In this document: positions 8,655-19,039 of the stretch, piece after piece | Layout: every line of letters starts with the position of its first letter | Position numbering within the stretch: position 1 is the first letter of the stretch | Made by a program: the position numbers and the translations under genes | Notes under the pieces: model-generated | Told to the model about the DNA's origin: nothing | The model's input: only the letters and a program-made list of their open reading frames with translations | Database searches by the model: none | From: Saprospiraceae bacterium | GTDB taxonomy: Bacteria > Bacteroidota > Bacteroidia > Chitinophagales > Saprospiraceae | Reading direction: 5' to 3' | NCBI GenBank assembly: GCA_016718205.1 | Contig: JADKEB010000011.1 | Coordinates: forward strand, 1 to 64,000 | Length of the DNA stretch: 64,000 bases

Positions 8655-8682
8655 CTAAGGAATTAATTTAAGCAAATTGTTG

Positions 8683-11600
8683 TTACTCGAGCCCGATCAT
8701 CTTTTTGGTGGCAGCATTTACTCCACTTTCTACCTGATAAATCATCACACCTTTAGATGGAAGATCATTTCTGGTGATTGTAAAGCTATTGATACCTTTA
8801 CCAAAAGATCCAATATTTTTATATACTACTTGTCCTGTCACATCGAAAACTTTTAGGGTAGCTTCCCCTGCTTCAGGTAAGTTGAAAGAAATTACAGTTT
8901 TATCATTGAATGGATTTGGTTCATTCTGATATAGAGTGAATTCTGATGAACCTGCAACGCCAAATCTTAGTGACAATTTGTTGGTTTGAAGATCATTTCC
9001 ACTATATATTTCAGAAGAAGTTACAGAAGAGTTAATTGAAATCAAGTCTGAAATCTGTGCATCTGCCTTAGAGATCAATTGAAGTGTAAGTATTTCATTT
9101 CCATCCTTTGAGCTGACATCGTTCCAACTGATAGTGTATTTATTGTCAGAGATTTGCGCAATATTTCCCTGTCCCAATTTCTGGTCACCAACGAATACAT
9201 CCTTAAGTTCAGCATTATTTACAGTAAGAGTAAACTGCATACCAAATACATTTGTAATATTGGAATTCAATACGATATTATGAGCTTCTCCTGCCTTTAC
9301 TGTTTTGTCTTCAGTTGTCAATTCGACAGTACTCCTTACTTCAGTACTACTATTAGCAACATTGCCAGAGGCAGATCCGTTTACATCACCTATCTTAACT
9401 GCTACAAAATTTTGATTAGTCATGGACTTATTCATCTCTGAGATGGCAATTTTTTCATTCAAAGGCCATGGTTGTTTGGCGTTTTCAAAAGTCTGGTTGC
9501 TGTTTATAAATTTCCAGCTATTAGATTTAGGAAGTTTCGAATAAATACCTAAAATCAATTTTCGCAATTCAGTAAGGTCAGAAGCTGTCACTTTCTGGTC
9601 GCCATTGGCGTCTGCAGCTATGATATAATATGGATTGCTAAGTTCATCCAATCCTAACAGATGTTTTTGTATTATCACAAGGTCAAGTGTACTTACTCCA
9701 TTCAGATAGTCATCAGTTTTTCGGCCTTCAATAGTATACGAATAGTTCATTAGTGTAGAAAAATTGTATTCACCGCTACTATTTGTTGTGGTCATTTTCA
9801 ACATTTCAGCTATACCATTTTCCAGTACGACATCTGCATTAACGACACCTTGGCCTATTTGTGAAACCATCTTACCGGCAATATTACCTGTTGTTACATT
9901 GCCACCACAAGCTCCCTGATTGTCAAGCAAACTGAGTTTAACAAGACAATAATCAAAGTTAAGTTTTTCATCCCATACTGTCATTTTCACATCGACAGCT
10001 GGTAAATTGCGACATCCGAAGATCATTCCTGAAGATTTTGATGCTGGAATCCACTTCTGTGCATTACCGGCATTGTATTCAGCCAAGGTTGCGTCCAATC
10101 CTTTACCTTTGAAATAGTGGGTTTGGGTTATTTTTGTCAACACGGGATGTGCTTCATTAAATGTGTATAATAAATTACTTGCTGCTGAGCAATTATCAAA
10201 TGACGCAACATTGAAGTCAACAGCCCATAATTCAACCTCTCCGTTTTTCATCAAGGCGGAGCTAAGATTGAGACAGTAAGGTGTGGGTTTCTTTTTATCC
10301 ACTACCATGAAGTCCTGAAAGCAAGATGTTACGTTTCCACAGCCATCAGTTACTCTCCATGTGATCTTATGGTTGGACATGCTACCAGAGATTTCGGGTA
10401 TCGTAATGCTTACCTGACCACCTCTACCTGTTGGAGCTACATATCTGTCATTGATACCGTTTCCATTGGAATCATTAGTGATATTTCCATCAGTAACTGG
10501 CAAGAATGATGAATACTCCAGATCATTAGTACCATCTCCCCAAAGGTCAACAAAGACTATCCATTTCAACCAGTCAGATGCACACTGTCCCTGATCGTCA
10601 GCAGTTTGAGTGATCACAAGATCTCTTACTGTGCAAGTGTTGCCTGATACTTCGTACATCTGTGGTGCACATGAACCAAGCGTTGGTTTGACATTATCAA
10701 CCACCTTAACTACTGTCGAACGCTGCCATATTCCTGGTTGAGTACCAGTACCTGTCCAGTTTGGATTATAGGTACACCAGTTGATGATAGTCCATCTGTT
10801 GATGATTTTCATACAAGCATTTCCTTCAAAGTAGAAAGTATCAGACTTCAGACTCAATCCTACCTGATCACAGGCTCCGCTTCTCCATGTTGGTTTTATC
10901 AATGCAACATCAGTGGCACAGTTGGTTGTGATTAAAGAGTCTGGCCATGTGATTCGATCGATGTTGATTTCTTCACCTCTTTCCTGCTTGTATATCTTTT
11001 GCGTACATGTGATATTTGGTCTTGATTTTATAAACCAGGTACGGGTTACAGTACCCTTTCCGCAACTATTTGCCCCGTTATTATCTCTGTAGTCTACATC
11101 AAGATCAAGGCAGTTTGAATAAGCTCTTGCTTTTCCTACCAAAGCAAGATTTGATGCATCATCGTCGCAATTGATAGTAACATCAGCCGGACATACAATC
11201 TTAGGAGTCAACTTGTCTTCGACTCTTACATTGGCCCAAGTCTCATTGTAATTGTCTGTAAGGCCATTGATAGTATCACCATACACTCCTGACATGTTTC
11301 CGTCATCCCACACTCTCATCCATACTTTTACTATCCCGAAAGGCACTGCACCTTCTCTGTTAGTGATGTCATCACAACAGAATTTCACAAATAATCCACC
11401 ATCAGGATCATAATCAGGAGAAGATGGGTTTCTGGAACCATCCTGAGGATGACCATCATCATTGTATGTCTTGTTGCCTTTGACACCGCATCCATCATTA
11501 TCCCTGGTATCGTCTTCTTCTCTTCTTAGTTCAAGATGTACTGGTGTACAACTATCGTAAGAACCGTTGTCCACTGAATTAGAAAAGAGTTTTGCTATAC

Positions 11601-13044
11601 CATCGTTTTCTCCACCTGTAGTAAGGGATATTACAATATTTTGTTTTGCAACAGCCACCGGAGGAGTTTGGTCCACTATGGTAACTTTGATAGTATCTAA
11701 TCCTTCATGACCGCAACAATCCTTTCCAACATAGTAAAACTCATGAATACCTTTTGGCGCACCTACAGCAATCCATTTTTTGCTTACAGGGTCTTTGATG
11801 ATATTCACTCCGGCAGGGCCTCTGACTTCGTACGTAGGATTAGGATCACATGCATCATGCAGGATAGTAGGATCAGGGAAGGTGAAATTGGATGCACACG
11901 CCCAAGGATCAACACTTGAAATGATGTCGTTTGCTTTGATGGTTGGTCCATCAGGATTGGATCTTTCTATGATTTGAGTACAGTCTTTGGTACTCCCGGT
12001 ACACCAATCAATCACTAACCATTTTCTTATTGTTTTTGTCTTAGCACTACAAGTAGGGCCGCAAGGATATATCAACTGATCACTGAAGGTAGTTAAAAAT
12101 CCGCATACGCCTTCTATTTTGCCAAATTTTTTATTGGCAGTAGCCGTCACATTTACATCAAAAGCTGCTCTTCCCAATATATCTTTAAAAAATGGATAAG
12201 CTGCTTTTAGCGCTGTTGTATCTTTTGTCTTATTGTCTCCTGAAGTTCTTGCAAAAACCTCATCATAAATCTGATCAGGGGATGTTCCTGTAGTACATTT
12301 TATCTGAACATATGCATCCGGACACATTATCCTTGTATCTGGAAGAGGAGATAAAAAGATAGTATCTGCACAAACTCCTTTCATACCACCGCAGTCTGTA
12401 TAAGACCAATGCCTTGCTATATATCCACCGCAATTGGTTCTTTTGTCTTGTACGACCAAAGTAGAATCTGTAAAACCACAGTTGTCCGTGACTGTAGATG
12501 GTCTCCCAATAATTGAAGTACTTCTGATGTCGGAATTTAAATAGACTCTGGCATCAGCACAAGCTACAGTCGTGTTGGGTGAACAAATCACAGTAGGTGC
12601 CAGTTTGTCTTCCAGCAGGAAGGTACCCCAGCATTTGTTTCTACTATCTGTGTGATAAATTTCGTAAGTGTGGACTTTTCCTAACATCAATTTGGCCACA
12701 CCTCTTGTCAGTACAGCCAAATTACTAAAGTCTACAGGATTGGGCCCTAAAACCAATTGGTTGTTTGTACCTAATGTAAGTTGTTGTAAATACATCGAAC
12801 CATTATTGGGTTTGATGCGTATTACTTTGTTTAAAATCGGCCGTGTACCTTCCTGAAACTTGTCAATCTCGAGAGGAAGTGTGCAATTTTCTGACACGGA
12901 AATATTCACTCTGTCATTACATGCCAGGGATTGGGCCTGAACAGAGGAAATACTCGAAGTAAAAAATAAAAACAGGAGACTCAACAGCGTGAAATTAAAT
13001 GCCGGAATCCCCAAATGTTGGGTAAGTAAATCTTTCTTTACCAT
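8683..13044 (-). CDS. Large T9SS-exported surface protein, type A sorting domain, dockerin-like segment
   Basis: 1453 residues. The signal peptide is near residues 14-38 (LLSLLFLFFTSSISSVQAQ). The body is made of cysteine-rich Ig-like/HYR-like modules of ~100 residues (repeated 'CPADVTINCDDD', 'DKLTPKIVCP', 'CTQIIERSNPDGP' motifs), typical of large Bacteroidota surface adhesins. Near residue ~1130 a dockerin-like stretch occurs (STLDLVIIQKHLLGL, then AADANGDQKVTASDLTELR), with calcium-loop Asp/Asn residues. The last ~75 residues are a type A T9SS sorting domain (YQNEPNPFNDKTVISFNLP ... KGVMIYQVESG). It should be exported by the Sec pathway and T9SS and attached at the cell surface. Substrate or partner is unknown. 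It has its own terminator and a long leader, so it is likely monocistronic. Confidence 0.85.
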   Translation of the reverse strand: MVKKDLLTQHLGIPAFNFTLLSLLFLFFTSSISSVQAQSLACNDRVNISVSENCTLPLEIDKFQEGTRPILNKVIRIKPNNGSMYLQQLTLGTNNQLVLGPNPVDFSNLAVLTRGVAKLMLGKVHTYEIYHTDSRNKCWGTFLLEDKLAPTVICSPNTTVACADARVYLNSDIRSTSIIGRPSTVTDNCGFTDSTLVVQDKRTNCGGYIARHWSYTDCGGMKGVCADTIFLSPLPDTRIMCPDAYVQIKCTTGTSPDQIYDEVFARTSGDNKTKDTTALKAAYPFFKDILGRAAFDVNVTATANKKFGKIEGVCGFLTTFSDQLIYPCGPTCSAKTKTIRKWLVIDWCTGSTKDCTQIIERSNPDGPTIKANDIISSVDPWACASNFTFPDPTILHDACDPNPTYEVRGPAGVNIIKDPVSKKWIAVGAPKGIHEFYYVGKDCCGHEGLDTIKVTIVDQTPPVAVAKQNIVISLTTGGENDGIAKLFSNSVDNGSYDSCTPVHLELRREEDDTRDNDGCGVKGNKTYNDDGHPQDGSRNPSSPDYDPDGGLFVKFCCDDITNREGAVPFGIVKVWMRVWDDGNMSGVYGDTINGLTDNYNETWANVRVEDKLTPKIVCPADVTINCDDDASNLALVGKARAYSNCLDLDVDYRDNNGANSCGKGTVTRTWFIKSRPNITCTQKIYKQERGEEINIDRITWPDSLITTNCATDVALIKPTWRSGACDQVGLSLKSDTFYFEGNACMKIINRWTIINWCTYNPNWTGTGTQPGIWQRSTVVKVVDNVKPTLGSCAPQMYEVSGNTCTVRDLVITQTADDQGQCASDWLKWIVFVDLWGDGTNDLEYSSFLPVTDGNITNDSNGNGINDRYVAPTGRGGQVSITIPEISGSMSNHKITWRVTDGCGNVTSCFQDFMVVDKKKPTPYCLNLSSALMKNGEVELWAVDFNVASFDNCSAASNLLYTFNEAHPVLTKITQTHYFKGKGLDATLAEYNAGNAQKWIPASKSSGMIFGCRNLPAVDVKMTVWDEKLNFDYCLVKLSLLDNQGACGGNVTTGNIAGKMVSQIGQGVVNADVVLENGIAEMLKMTTTNSSGEYNFSTLMNYSYTIEGRKTDDYLNGVSTLDLVIIQKHLLGLDELSNPYYIIAADANGDQKVTASDLTELRKLILGIYSKLPKSNSWKFINSNQTFENAKQPWPLNEKIAISEMNKSMTNQNFVAVKIGDVNGSASGNVANSSTEVRSTVELTTEDKTVKAGEAHNIVLNSNITNVFGMQFTLTVNNAELKDVFVGDQKLGQGNIAQISDNKYTISWNDVSSKDGNEILTLQLISKADAQISDLISINSSVTSSEIYSGNDLQTNKLSLRFGVAGSSEFTLYQNEPNPFNDKTVISFNLPEAGEATLKVFDVTGQVVYKNIGSFGKGINSFTITRNDLPSKGVMIYQVESGVNAATKKMIGLE

Positions 13045-13385
13045 GGGTAAAAAGTTTTTGGTTATTAAAAAAATGAGTTCAGGCCTGCGACGTGCAGGCT
13101 TAGGTCAGATTTAAATAAAGATTTACTTTATTAAGTGGGAATGGTGCAAAGGTATATTGTAGGGGCACTTCGAAGTGTAAAAATGTGGTGGTATTTTTAG
13201 TATATTTTTTCTTTTAATACTAATAAAATATTAACATTTGGTAGTAATATACTATGTAAAGTATTGATAAGGAGAGATTTAAAATATCATATATTAACTT
13301 TGAATGATATACATTTATTTTGCATTTGGGTATGCTTATTTATTTCTATCTAACCCATTGTCAACAGGTATCCTGATATAAAAAC
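13045..13385 (-). promoter_or_regulatory. Leader and promoter region of the adhesin gene
   Basis: On the minus strand a -7 box TACCTTTG lies at 13147-13154, giving a leader of about 95 nt. The leader holds a GC-rich hairpin, GCCTGC (13083-13088) / GCAGGC (13094-13099). No clear -33 TTG is seen at the right distance. The rest (13155-13385) is very AT-rich, with no ORF or repeat that I recognise. Confidence 0.5.
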
Positions 13386-13428
13386 AAAAACTGTGCCAAA
13401 ATCAAGTTAGATGGATGACACAGTTTTT
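13386..13428 (-). terminator. Terminator of the M4 protease gene
   Basis: AAAAACTGTG (13386-13395) and CACAGTTTTT (13419-13428) form a 10-bp stem with a 23-nt loop; on the minus strand a T-rich stretch follows (TTTTTGTTTTT). It lies ~28 bp after the protease stop codon. Confidence 0.7.
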
Positions 13429-13455
13429 GAAATAAAACTATAAACAGAAAGGAGT

Positions 13456-16400
13456 TTAGTTCTTCACAAACTTTTCGCTTGCGATGTGATGATTTGAAAT
13501 GGCGGATACGGTGTATAGACCTGCAGGCAAATGCTGCACATCTAAGCTTAATGATGATTCGTTACCTGAATGATTTATCGTGTACACTTCTCTGCCAAAA
13601 ATGTCATGAATCATGATTTTTGGAGATGAAGTCAGCTGTGGCGATAAAGTCAAAACTAGATTGTCTGATACCGGATTACCGGTGATTGTAATTCGTGATG
13701 CTTGGATTTCAGCATCTTTGGTGTCAGAAAGTACTCTTTTGCCATTGCTGAACCATATAGCCCATCTTTTGGAAGGTATGATCTGGGTAGTTGCAGAGGA
13801 TAGTGGTTCTATTTTTGTGGATTTCAGACCTATGGTTTTCAGATTAAAACTGGTCAGGGATTTTTCTTCAAAAATCAAACGATTATCTTTGCTGCTGAAA
13901 TTCGGATATCCTAAAGCATTGTTTTTGAAGATGACACCTGACTTACCGGTCTCTATATTGGCACCAAAAAGATTATATTCTGTACCATTGGTTATATAAT
14001 CAAAAGCAATGATGTAGGGGCTGTTTTTTGAAAAAGTGGGATTGCCAATACTTACGTTTTTGGGAAGCGAAGAATACAGTTTCTCCACTTTACCAAGAGA
14101 AAATGTCTTCGTGCTATTGTTCCATACTTTTATAAAGCCTATATCCCAGTACTCTATCACTCCTGCTGTTGCACTTTTTATCTCATTTTCAGCATCGTAC
14201 ATGATCCACTCTCCTGTGGCATCAAACTCCATGGCATCTGCCTGAAGCACATCTCCCGTACTTACTCCCTGGGTGAAGGTAGGGTTGTACAATTCAAAAT
14301 CACTTTCTCCTTTTGACGCGACATCATAAACATTTATAGTAGTCTTATCATCACTATAAATAGCGGCAATTTTCGAACCATCCTTAGATATGATCGCATT
14401 ATTCCATATGGCTCTTGAGTCAAAAACCTGATCAGGCTTAAATTCTCCTTTAGCCCAGTCTATGGTGGCAAAATAAATTTTTTTATCTGATGCCACATAC
14501 ACTACGATAGCACCATCATCCGTAACGCTTGGTTTGTTAATTACTTTTTTAGAAGTAATTTTAGCTATCTCCTTACCGCTTGATTCATGGATAAACAAAC
14601 CTGTGCCATCAGGACCTGCTGTCAGTATAAATTCATCACCCGGATTGGACTGTGCATCATTTTGGTAGTTGCCGGACGATTCTCCTAAGATCCCTACTTC
14701 ATCAAATGCTTTTTTGGCGGCATTGACTTCTGTTGCGCTGTAAAGATCAGTTGCAGCTTTTATAACAGCGATTCTACAATCTGTAAATTTGGATGACTTT
14801 GTAAGATATGTGGTCAATGCCCTGTAATAAACTTTTTCCGCTTTGTCCTTCCCTACAGCACTTGCAAATTTGAAGAATGCCCAATTGGGGATACCGCTAT
14901 TGATATGTACGCCACCATTGTCTTCAGATCCTTTGTACCTTTCACTATATATTCTTGGTTGCCATCCTTTATTTAAATCGTTGGCAGGTGCTCCATTGTA
15001 AGGGTTTTCCATACTGCGCAATGCACCTGAGGGAAACGCTGCAGCTTTTACCACATCTTCACCTATCTTCCAGTCGTCTCTGTCTATAAGGACACCAAAT
15101 ACATCTGCAAATGACTCATTGAGAGCACCGGATTCACCCTGATATTCCAGATTGGCAGTGCTTTGTATGACTCCATGCGACATCTCGTGACCAGCTACAT
15201 CAAGCCCGCGAGCCAATGGTTGGAAGGCACCATCGCCATTGCCGTAAAACATGGCCTGACCATTCCAGAATGCATTGCCCATAGATGATCCATCATCATC
15301 TGCTACATTGACGAATGATATAATGTTGCCTCCTTGTCCGTTGATAGATTTTCGACCATGAACATTTCTGAAATATTCAAATGCCTGACCACCATTGTAG
15401 TGTGATGATACGGCAGTCTTGCTGCTCCAGCTATTGTTGGTGGATGTTACATGGTCGTATTTGAAATTGCTTTTTTCAGGAGATGTATTGAAGGCATCGA
15501 TGGTCCAGATGACGCCATCCGGGTCATTGGGCATATTGGCGGGACTGGTATTAAAGATATCTCTGGACCCATCTATCATATAATATTTTGAACCTACCTG
15601 ATATGTGTTGATTAGTCTGGAGATATTGAGCAAATCCATAGAATTGGAAGTAGCTTTTCCATCCAGCATATCTTCAGCACTTGCATCGCAACTTTCTGTC
15701 TTCTTATGATTATGGAATTTACAGATACTTTGGTATTTCTGAATGATATCTCCTGTGTGTGCATCAATGAAGTATTCCCAGCGGTCGATGATATTTTTGT
15801 ATTTTGTCACATGATATGCCAGGTGAAATGCACCATTATAAGGATATACAACTAATTCACTACTTTCCTTAAGTCCTTTGAACAACATTTTCACCTCATT
15901 ACTGTAAGCAGTGATTGATTTTAAATCCTTTTCTACAATAATTTTAGAAATGGATGGGTCAAGAGAGGGCATTGTGTTGACCGCTTCAATAGTAGGATAA
16001 TATGACCCGTTTAGAAAATCAAAAGTATTATTTCTCCCATGTATCAACACTTCTGCTCCATATACCGGTACTCCTTCTATTTCTTGTCTTGCCCGTACGT
16101 GAGTTATGCCCATTTCATCTGTCTCGACTGAGGTGATGGAAAACTCTTTTTCAGGATGGTTGATTTTCATGACACTTCCTGCAGTGGTAAGGTATTCCAT
16201 GGCGAGGTTTTGTGGTGATGTACCACGACGTCCGCTTACTTTAAGTTTACCTTCTATATATAAGGGAACACCGAGCTCATTGTACATTCCGGCTTTCAAT
16301 CCGGATTCAAGGAACTCAACGGAAGGTCCTGGCACTGTTTTTAAATTGAAGTCCGTCGCTGGGATTGGGGCTCTGTTTTGCGAAACCGGCAAATTGCTTC

Positions 16401-16506
16401 TTGTATTTTCTGATGCTCCAGTATCCTGAGTATGATCTACCTTCTTGAGCTGGGCAGAAAGACTTACCGTTATGAAAACAAAAGTCAGAAATAAGATGTG
16501 TTTCAT
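13456..16506 (-). CDS. T9SS-exported M4 (thermolysin-family) metalloprotease
   Basis: About 1016 residues from the ATG at 16506, which starts a clean signal peptide (MKHILFLTFVFITVSLSAQ); an in-frame upstream ATG would only add a non-signal extension. A propeptide of FTP/PepSY type precedes the catalytic domain. Zinc site: GHEMSHGVIQS (HExxH, near residue 440) followed by GALNESFADVFG with the third ligand Glu; the C-terminal lobe has GGVHINSGIPNWAFF with the active-site His. A beta-propeller-like segment (SKKVINKPSVTDDGAIVVY and similar) and a type A T9SS sorting domain (ASRITITGNPVSDNLVL ... HLPAGLYTVSAIS) finish the protein. The expected role is extracellular protein digestion. All catalytic residues are present. 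Confidence 0.92.
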   Translation of the reverse strand: MKHILFLTFVFITVSLSAQLKKVDHTQDTGASENTRSNLPVSQNRAPIPATDFNLKTVPGPSVEFLESGLKAGMYNELGVPLYIEGKLKVSGRRGTSPQNLAMEYLTTAGSVMKINHPEKEFSITSVETDEMGITHVRARQEIEGVPVYGAEVLIHGRNNTFDFLNGSYYPTIEAVNTMPSLDPSISKIIVEKDLKSITAYSNEVKMLFKGLKESSELVVYPYNGAFHLAYHVTKYKNIIDRWEYFIDAHTGDIIQKYQSICKFHNHKKTESCDASAEDMLDGKATSNSMDLLNISRLINTYQVGSKYYMIDGSRDIFNTSPANMPNDPDGVIWTIDAFNTSPEKSNFKYDHVTSTNNSWSSKTAVSSHYNGGQAFEYFRNVHGRKSINGQGGNIISFVNVADDDGSSMGNAFWNGQAMFYGNGDGAFQPLARGLDVAGHEMSHGVIQSTANLEYQGESGALNESFADVFGVLIDRDDWKIGEDVVKAAAFPSGALRSMENPYNGAPANDLNKGWQPRIYSERYKGSEDNGGVHINSGIPNWAFFKFASAVGKDKAEKVYYRALTTYLTKSSKFTDCRIAVIKAATDLYSATEVNAAKKAFDEVGILGESSGNYQNDAQSNPGDEFILTAGPDGTGLFIHESSGKEIAKITSKKVINKPSVTDDGAIVVYVASDKKIYFATIDWAKGEFKPDQVFDSRAIWNNAIISKDGSKIAAIYSDDKTTINVYDVASKGESDFELYNPTFTQGVSTGDVLQADAMEFDATGEWIMYDAENEIKSATAGVIEYWDIGFIKVWNNSTKTFSLGKVEKLYSSLPKNVSIGNPTFSKNSPYIIAFDYITNGTEYNLFGANIETGKSGVIFKNNALGYPNFSSKDNRLIFEEKSLTSFNLKTIGLKSTKIEPLSSATTQIIPSKRWAIWFSNGKRVLSDTKDAEIQASRITITGNPVSDNLVLTLSPQLTSSPKIMIHDIFGREVYTINHSGNESSLSLDVQHLPAGLYTVSAISNHHIASEKFVKN

Positions 16507-16535
16507 AATTGATTGAGATTTGTATATTAACATAA

Positions 16536-16985
16536 TTATTTGTTCTCAGTTTTTTGTTTTACCAAATTCATAAGGATATTGTAGAGTTTTTCAATATTTG
16601 GATTGTGCAATTCATTTTTCCCCCATTTCAGGGCGTGATTCATGTCCTTAGTTTTCAGCTCTAAAAAGTAGTAACGGTTGCCTGGCTCGTTGAGTATATT
16701 CCTATCAAGACCGAGCTTCAGATAACTTCCAAATATTTGTGTACTGGTTTTTTCCGGTATTGTCGTGAAGAACTTTATACTGTCCGCCTCCTGAAAATAA
16801 ATGTCGCCGTCATTTGTAAAATAATATTTTTTCTTGGCACCAGTGATGCCTCCACCATTGCCAAAAGTAATGAATGCTTTATTGGTTTTTTCAGGATCGA
16901 ATGAATATTTTTTCGTTTTACAAGAAGACATAAGGATGACAATTAAAATTGAAGTAATTTTTATAATGGATAAAATTTTATTCAT
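16536..16985 (-). CDS. Small lipoprotein of unknown function
   Basis: The ATG at 16985 gives MNKILSIIKITSILIVILMSSCK, a lipoprotein signal peptide with the lipid-anchored Cys after MSS; the longer open frame upstream adds no sensible sequence. The mature part (~125 residues) contains a repeated-looking beta pattern (KKYYFTNDGDIYFQEAD, RYYFLELKTKDMNHALKWG). No family recognised. It is 29 bp upstream of the protease on the same strand and could be transcribed with it. Confidence 0.6.
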   Translation of the reverse strand: MNKILSIIKITSILIVILMSSCKTKKYSFDPEKTNKAFITFGNGGGITGAKKKYYFTNDGDIYFQEADSIKFFTTIPEKTSTQIFGSYLKLGLDRNILNEPGNRYYFLELKTKDMNHALKWGKNELHNPNIEKLYNILMNLVKQKTENK

Positions 16986-17188
16986 TTGTATATTATTGAT
17001 TAGGCTATCTTTGGTGCTTGTCTTAAAAGAACTCTTCATACGATTATTATGAGATGGATGTATGCTAAACCAAATTTGTTCATATTGTTTATACAAAACA
17101 TTTAGACTATATTTTTTATCAAAGTAACAACAACTATAGGCCAAAAAAGAATATCCAAGTAACTACCTACACGAAAGCTAACCACTAA

Positions 17189-17347
17189 GGCTCTGTTAAA
17201 AAATAACTGATACATTTTGTCTCGTTCTTTTACTCTTTTTCTGCGTTGTAAAATCGTTAAATAGCTAAGGCTATTTGCCTCATTTACGCCTTGAAAAAGA
17301 ACAAATTAACTTCGCCAATTCTGCACCATTTATTTATTAACAGAGCC
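17189..17347. mobile_element. 159-bp MITE-like element with TAA target duplication
   Basis: Begins GGCTCTGTTAA and ends TTAACAGAGCC; the inverted match extends to ~18 bp with one or two differences. TAA flanks both ends (17186-17188 and 17348-17350), a 3-bp TNA-type duplication as made by some IS5-family transposases. There is no ORF inside, so it would need a transposase elsewhere in the genome. Confidence 0.8.
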
Positions 17348-17360
17348 TAAAAGCCAAAAC

Positions 17361-18035
17361 CTAATCTCCATGCATCAAACCTCGGTTGATAAATGAAAGA
17401 AATGGCTTCAATGCCGTAAAATGCTTCACACAAGCAGAAATCATATTTTCTGACATCAGAACATCGTCTTTTATCGGTGTACTTGCTGTAAAACTTTTTA
17501 ATTTCAGATATTCTATGGCGGGATCATCAGCTTCATAACCCTTGGGTGGACGGCTCAATTTTTGTCCTGCTTCGACATCTAGGTCACCAAAAGCACTTTT
17601 AAATTCAGAAGCATCCAGGACTTGCCTGAGATCATGATAAAAAAATGAAATCTCCTTTCTTATTTTTTGCAAAATGGGTGCTTCTGGCATCCATAAGCCA
17701 CCTCCAACAAATGAACTTCCAGGCTCTATGTGAAGGTAGTATGCAGCGAGGTTAAATTTTTTACCATGCGGGTGCAATGCTATACCAAAATTGGTTTTGT
17801 ATGGGGATTTGTCAAGAGAAAACCTGATATCTCTGTTGATACGAAATATACAATCCTTAGGATGGAGCACCTCGAGAGAACTATCAATTTTCTGCATCTC
17901 TGCAAGGATATCTCCGGCACACTTTAAGTAATTTGATTTAGCATTTTCGTATTGTTTTCTATGCTCGTCAAACCAAAGTTTATTGTTATTCTCTTTTAAT
18001 TCTTTCAGAAAATTTAAGGTTGTTTGATGGACCAT
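17361..18035 (-). CDS. DUF2461 family protein
   Basis: 224 residues matching the DUF2461 (TIGR02453) pattern: FLKELKENNNKLWFDEHRK at the N-terminus, FRINRDIRFSLDKSPYKTNFG in the middle, then AAYYLHIEPGSSFVGGGLW, the best conserved part of the family. The biochemical role of the family is not established. It is a single gene, with the MITE 13 bp past its stop codon. Confidence 0.85.
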   Translation of the reverse strand: MVHQTTLNFLKELKENNNKLWFDEHRKQYENAKSNYLKCAGDILAEMQKIDSSLEVLHPKDCIFRINRDIRFSLDKSPYKTNFGIALHPHGKKFNLAAYYLHIEPGSSFVGGGLWMPEAPILQKIRKEISFFYHDLRQVLDASEFKSAFGDLDVEAGQKLSRPPKGYEADDPAIEYLKLKSFTASTPIKDDVLMSENMISACVKHFTALKPFLSFINRGLMHGD

Positions 18036-18234
18036 TATTTACATCATTAATTTGAAAAACAAAGATAACAAAAATGTAATAAACCCAGCATCTTATTAAA
18101 ACTGCGCCCCTATCGGTCATCATAAGTCAAGAAATTCACAAGTAAATTTCAGTGAAAATCATTTTTGTTTAACTTATAATCATATTTTATTAAACAGTAT
18201 TCAATTTCCTGTGTTAGGCCAAAAAAATATAATC

Positions 18235-18963
18235 ATGCAAAACTTAATTGCATCAAAACCTCAAAAACTTAAAATAGATAAACCGGATGACTACTTTTTT
18301 TCAACCGACCATCATATGCCATCTCAAAGGTATGAAGTGGAAGGTGATGATCACATTATGACAAGCATTGATACCCCGATGAGATCAGATGCTTTTGATA
18401 AATCTGATGATCAAAAAATAAGTGAAATTGAACAGCATTTTGCACAAATAATGGATATTCTCGGACTGGACAGGTCAGATGACAGTCTGAAAGGCACACC
18501 ATATCGTGTAGCTAAAATGTATGTCAAAGAGATATTCAGTGGCCTCAATCCAGTAAATAAACCTGACATCAAATTGTTTGACAATAAATACAAATACAAT
18601 GAGATGTTGGTCGAAAAAGATATCACTTTTTACTCCAATTGTGAATATCACTTTGTTCCGATCATTGGAAAAGCGCATATCGCATATATATCAGGAGGGA
18701 AAGTAATAGGATTGTCAAAGCTCAACCGCATTGTTCAGTATTATGCAAAGAGACCGCAAGTTCAGGAGAGGCTTACTATTCAGATAGCTGAAGAAATCAA
18801 AAAAGCTGTACAAACCGAAGATGTTGCAGTGGTAATCGAAGCCACACATTTATGCGTTTCTTCCAGAGGTGTACAGGATATCACAAGCAGTACTGTAACA
18901 TCATCCTACTCGGGAAAATTTATGGATGAATCAAAAAAGTCAGAATTTTTAAAATATATCTGA
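18235..18963 (+). CDS. folE: GTP cyclohydrolase I
   Basis: 242 residues from the ATG at 18235. Converts GTP to 7,8-dihydroneopterin triphosphate, the first step of folate/pterin synthesis. Core motifs: GTPYRVAKMYVKEIFSGL, then FYSNCEYHFVPIIGKAHIAY (zinc Cys and catalytic His), IGLSKLNRIVQYYAKRPQVQE and ATHLCVSSRGVQD (second zinc Cys). The N-terminal ~55 residues are an extension beyond the usual catalytic core. An upstream GTG (18211) is in frame, but the ATG is preferred. A strong terminator follows. Confidence 0.93.
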   Translation: MQNLIASKPQKLKIDKPDDYFFSTDHHMPSQRYEVEGDDHIMTSIDTPMRSDAFDKSDDQKISEIEQHFAQIMDILGLDRSDDSLKGTPYRVAKMYVKEIFSGLNPVNKPDIKLFDNKYKYNEMLVEKDITFYSNCEYHFVPIIGKAHIAYISGGKVIGLSKLNRIVQYYAKRPQVQERLTIQIAEEIKKAVQTEDVAVVIEATHLCVSSRGVQDITSSTVTSSYSGKFMDESKKSEFLKYI

Positions 18964-18994
18964 TTCTATCAAAACAATTAGCAGATACATAACT

Positions 18995-19033
18995 AAAAAA
19001 GCCCGAAAAATATATCTTCGGGCTTTTTTATTC
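18995..19033 (+). terminator. Intrinsic terminator after folE
   Basis: AAAAAAGCCCGAA (18995-19007) pairs with the TTCGGGCTTTTTT arm (19017-19029) around a short A/T loop, and the hairpin ends in a T run. Confidence 0.9.
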
Positions 19034-19039
19034 CTAATC

